DNA of 64,000 nt from an uncultured SAR86 cluster bacterium (lineage in GTDB: Bacteria; Pseudomonadota; Gammaproteobacteria; Magnimaribacterales; D2472). Where the stretch lies: the NCBI GenBank assembly GCA_902624425.1, contig CACNXK010000001.1, positions 62,001-126,000 of the forward strand, read 5' to 3'. Both the position numbers and the translations under genes were made by a program. The notes below the pieces were generated by a model, which saw only the letters and a program-made list of their open reading frames with translations, made no database searches and was not told where the DNA came from. Below are positions 63,201 through 64,000 of the stretch, one piece after another; the stretch's first letter is position 1, and every line of letters starts with the position of its first letter.

Positions 63201-64000
63201 TAGTCTTCTAAATTGAGGATTTCTGCATTACCACCAAAAGCAACTGTATTTTTAGTTATTGATCTCTCATCAACAAATTGAAGTAAGTAGTTTGGACCAC
63301 CAGCCTTAAAACCAGTCCCTGATAAACCTGTGCCACCAAATGGTTGAGAACCAACTACAGCACCTACAATATCTCTATTGATATAAGTATTTCCAGCAAT
63401 AGATTTATTAATGATGTCATCTGCCTTTGATTCAATTCTAGAATGGACACCCATGGTTAAACCATATTGTTTATTTTTTAGAGCAGTTAAAATTTGATCA
63501 AGCTCGTCAGTTTTATATTTGATGACATGAAGTATTGGCCCGAACTTTTCTTCATTTATATCATCAATCGTATTTAATTCAATTAAGGTCGGTGAGACAA
63601 AATTACCATCAGGAGCTTGATCGTGGCTGAAGACCTGATATCCATTTTTTGAACATTCTGAGACATATTCAAGAAGTATATTTCTTGATTTTTCATCGAT
63701 TATTGGACCAACATCACAGTGGAAATCTTCAGGATTCCCAACACTAAGTTCGGCCATTGCGTCTTTAATCATCTTTACTAGATCATCAAAAATACTTTCA
63801 TGAATAATTGCTAATCTCAAAGCAGAACATCTTTGTCCAGCGCTATTAAAAGAAGATCGCATTATGTCGTCAACAACTTGCTCATGAAGCGAGCTTGAAT
63901 CTATAAACATTGCGTTGAGACCTCCGGTTTCTGCAATTAAAGAAGAGATGGGGCCATCTTTTTTTGCTAATTGAAGATTAATTTTCTTTGCAGTTGTTGA
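63200..64000 (-). CDS. putA: Bifunctional proline utilisation protein PutA, C-terminal part
   Basis: The frame ends at 63200 and is open to the window edge at 64000, covering the last 266 codons; the 5' part is outside. It is the P5C dehydrogenase domain. The glutamate motif IAETGGLNAM precedes the in-frame ATG at 63910, so that ATG is not the start. The catalytic cysteine is in AGQRCSALR, and the C-terminal GGTGLSGTGFKAGGP matches PutA. The protein ends soon after the dehydrogenase domain, without the extra C-terminal domain of long PutAs. Confidence 0.85.
   Translation of the reverse strand, partial: STTAKKINLQLAKKDGPISSLIAETGGLNAMFIDSSSLHEQVVDDIMRSSFNSAGQRCSALRLAIIHESIFDDLVKMIKDAMAELSVGNPEDFHCDVGPIIDEKSRNILLEYVSECSKNGYQVFSHDQAPDGNFVSPTLIELNTIDDINEEKFGPILHVIKYKTDELDQILTALKNKQYGLTMGVHSRIESKADDIINKSIAGNTYINRDIVGAVVGSQPFGGTGLSGTGFKAGGPNYLLQFVDERSITKNTVAFGGNAEILNLED

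Noticed and set aside
1-64000. tRNA or rRNA genes, CRISPR arrays, insertion sequences, prophage
   Set aside because: No cloverleaf-like sequence, rRNA block, spaced direct repeats, transposase or phage structural gene was seen on either strand.

Overview
The window is a compact, AT-rich bacterial chromosome segment that reads as a streamlined marine gammaproteobacterium, possibly SAR86-like. That placement is an inference. It rests on gammaproteobacterial gene orders (ubiE-ubiB-tatABC, miaB-phoH-ybeY-ybeX-lnt, zapA-6S RNA-ygfA beside pepP-ubiH, rpmE-priA, anmK-erpA-M23 peptidase, thiE-hemL), on low GC, and on extreme compaction. I see no rRNA, tRNA, insertion sequence, prophage, CRISPR array or origin. 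One structural RNA (6S) and two genes too short for an ordinary ORF cutoff (tatA and a 25-codon peptide) were found by reading.

Layout. 1-4683 (minus): dsbB, pckA, gshA, a quinone oxidoreductase and the first codons of an unidentified gene. 4739-9815: polA, a Coq4-like gene, engB, dsbA and a pseudoazurin. 9812-14534 (minus): metK, ahcY, DUF484, xerC and a HAD phosphatase. 14636-19789 (plus): tkt-pgk-class I fba-dtd-LOG. 19786-24036 (minus): rsgA, ubiE, ubiB and tatABC. 24077-24957: orn facing a DUF1820 gene. 25025-30555 (plus): miaB, phoH, ybeY, corC, lnt and an L,D-transpeptidase. 30550-32703 (minus): a fadJ/fadB-type beta-oxidation gene. 32716-32985: a structured leader and a small hydrophobic peptide ahead of a glutathione peroxidase. 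33508-39098: rpiA, ilvA, an epoxide hydrolase and a large DUF5916-like outer-membrane protein. 39095-42835: ygfA, 6S RNA, zapA and a small coiled-coil gene, diverging from pepP-ubiH. 42852-46391: a Fur box with an iron-binding lipoprotein, then rpmB-rpmE2 diverging from priA. 46393-51167 (minus): a hydrolase, a membrane-anchored paraoxonase-like protein, nnrD, tsaE and amiC. 51209-55793: NUDIX and metallo-beta-lactamase proteins, then a lipoprotein, acs and a deoxynucleoside kinase. 55813-60567: pcnB, adenosine kinase, hemL and thiE diverging from hemG. 60619-64000: erpA, anmK, an M23 peptidase and the 3' part of putA, which runs off the window.

Together these form a housekeeping backbone. 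The functions covered are the SAM cycle (metK, ahcY, adenosine kinase), lower glycolysis/pentose phosphate (tkt, pgk, fba, rpiA, pckA), ubiquinone synthesis (ubiE, ubiB, a ubiH-type hydroxylase, Coq4-like), periplasmic disulfide chemistry (dsbA, dsbB), Tat export, haem and Fe-S biogenesis (hemL, hemG, erpA), peptidoglycan turnover (amiC, anmK, L,D-transpeptidase, M23) and oxidation of fat, acetate and proline (fadJ, acs, putA). All eleven convergent gene pairs end within 11 nt of each other or overlap, leaving no room for a conventional terminator. The strongest candidates for something undescribed are the two-hairpin leader with a 25-aa peptide at 32801-32969, the membrane-anchored paraoxonase-like protein, and a Fur-controlled iron-binding lipoprotein with no transporter beside it.
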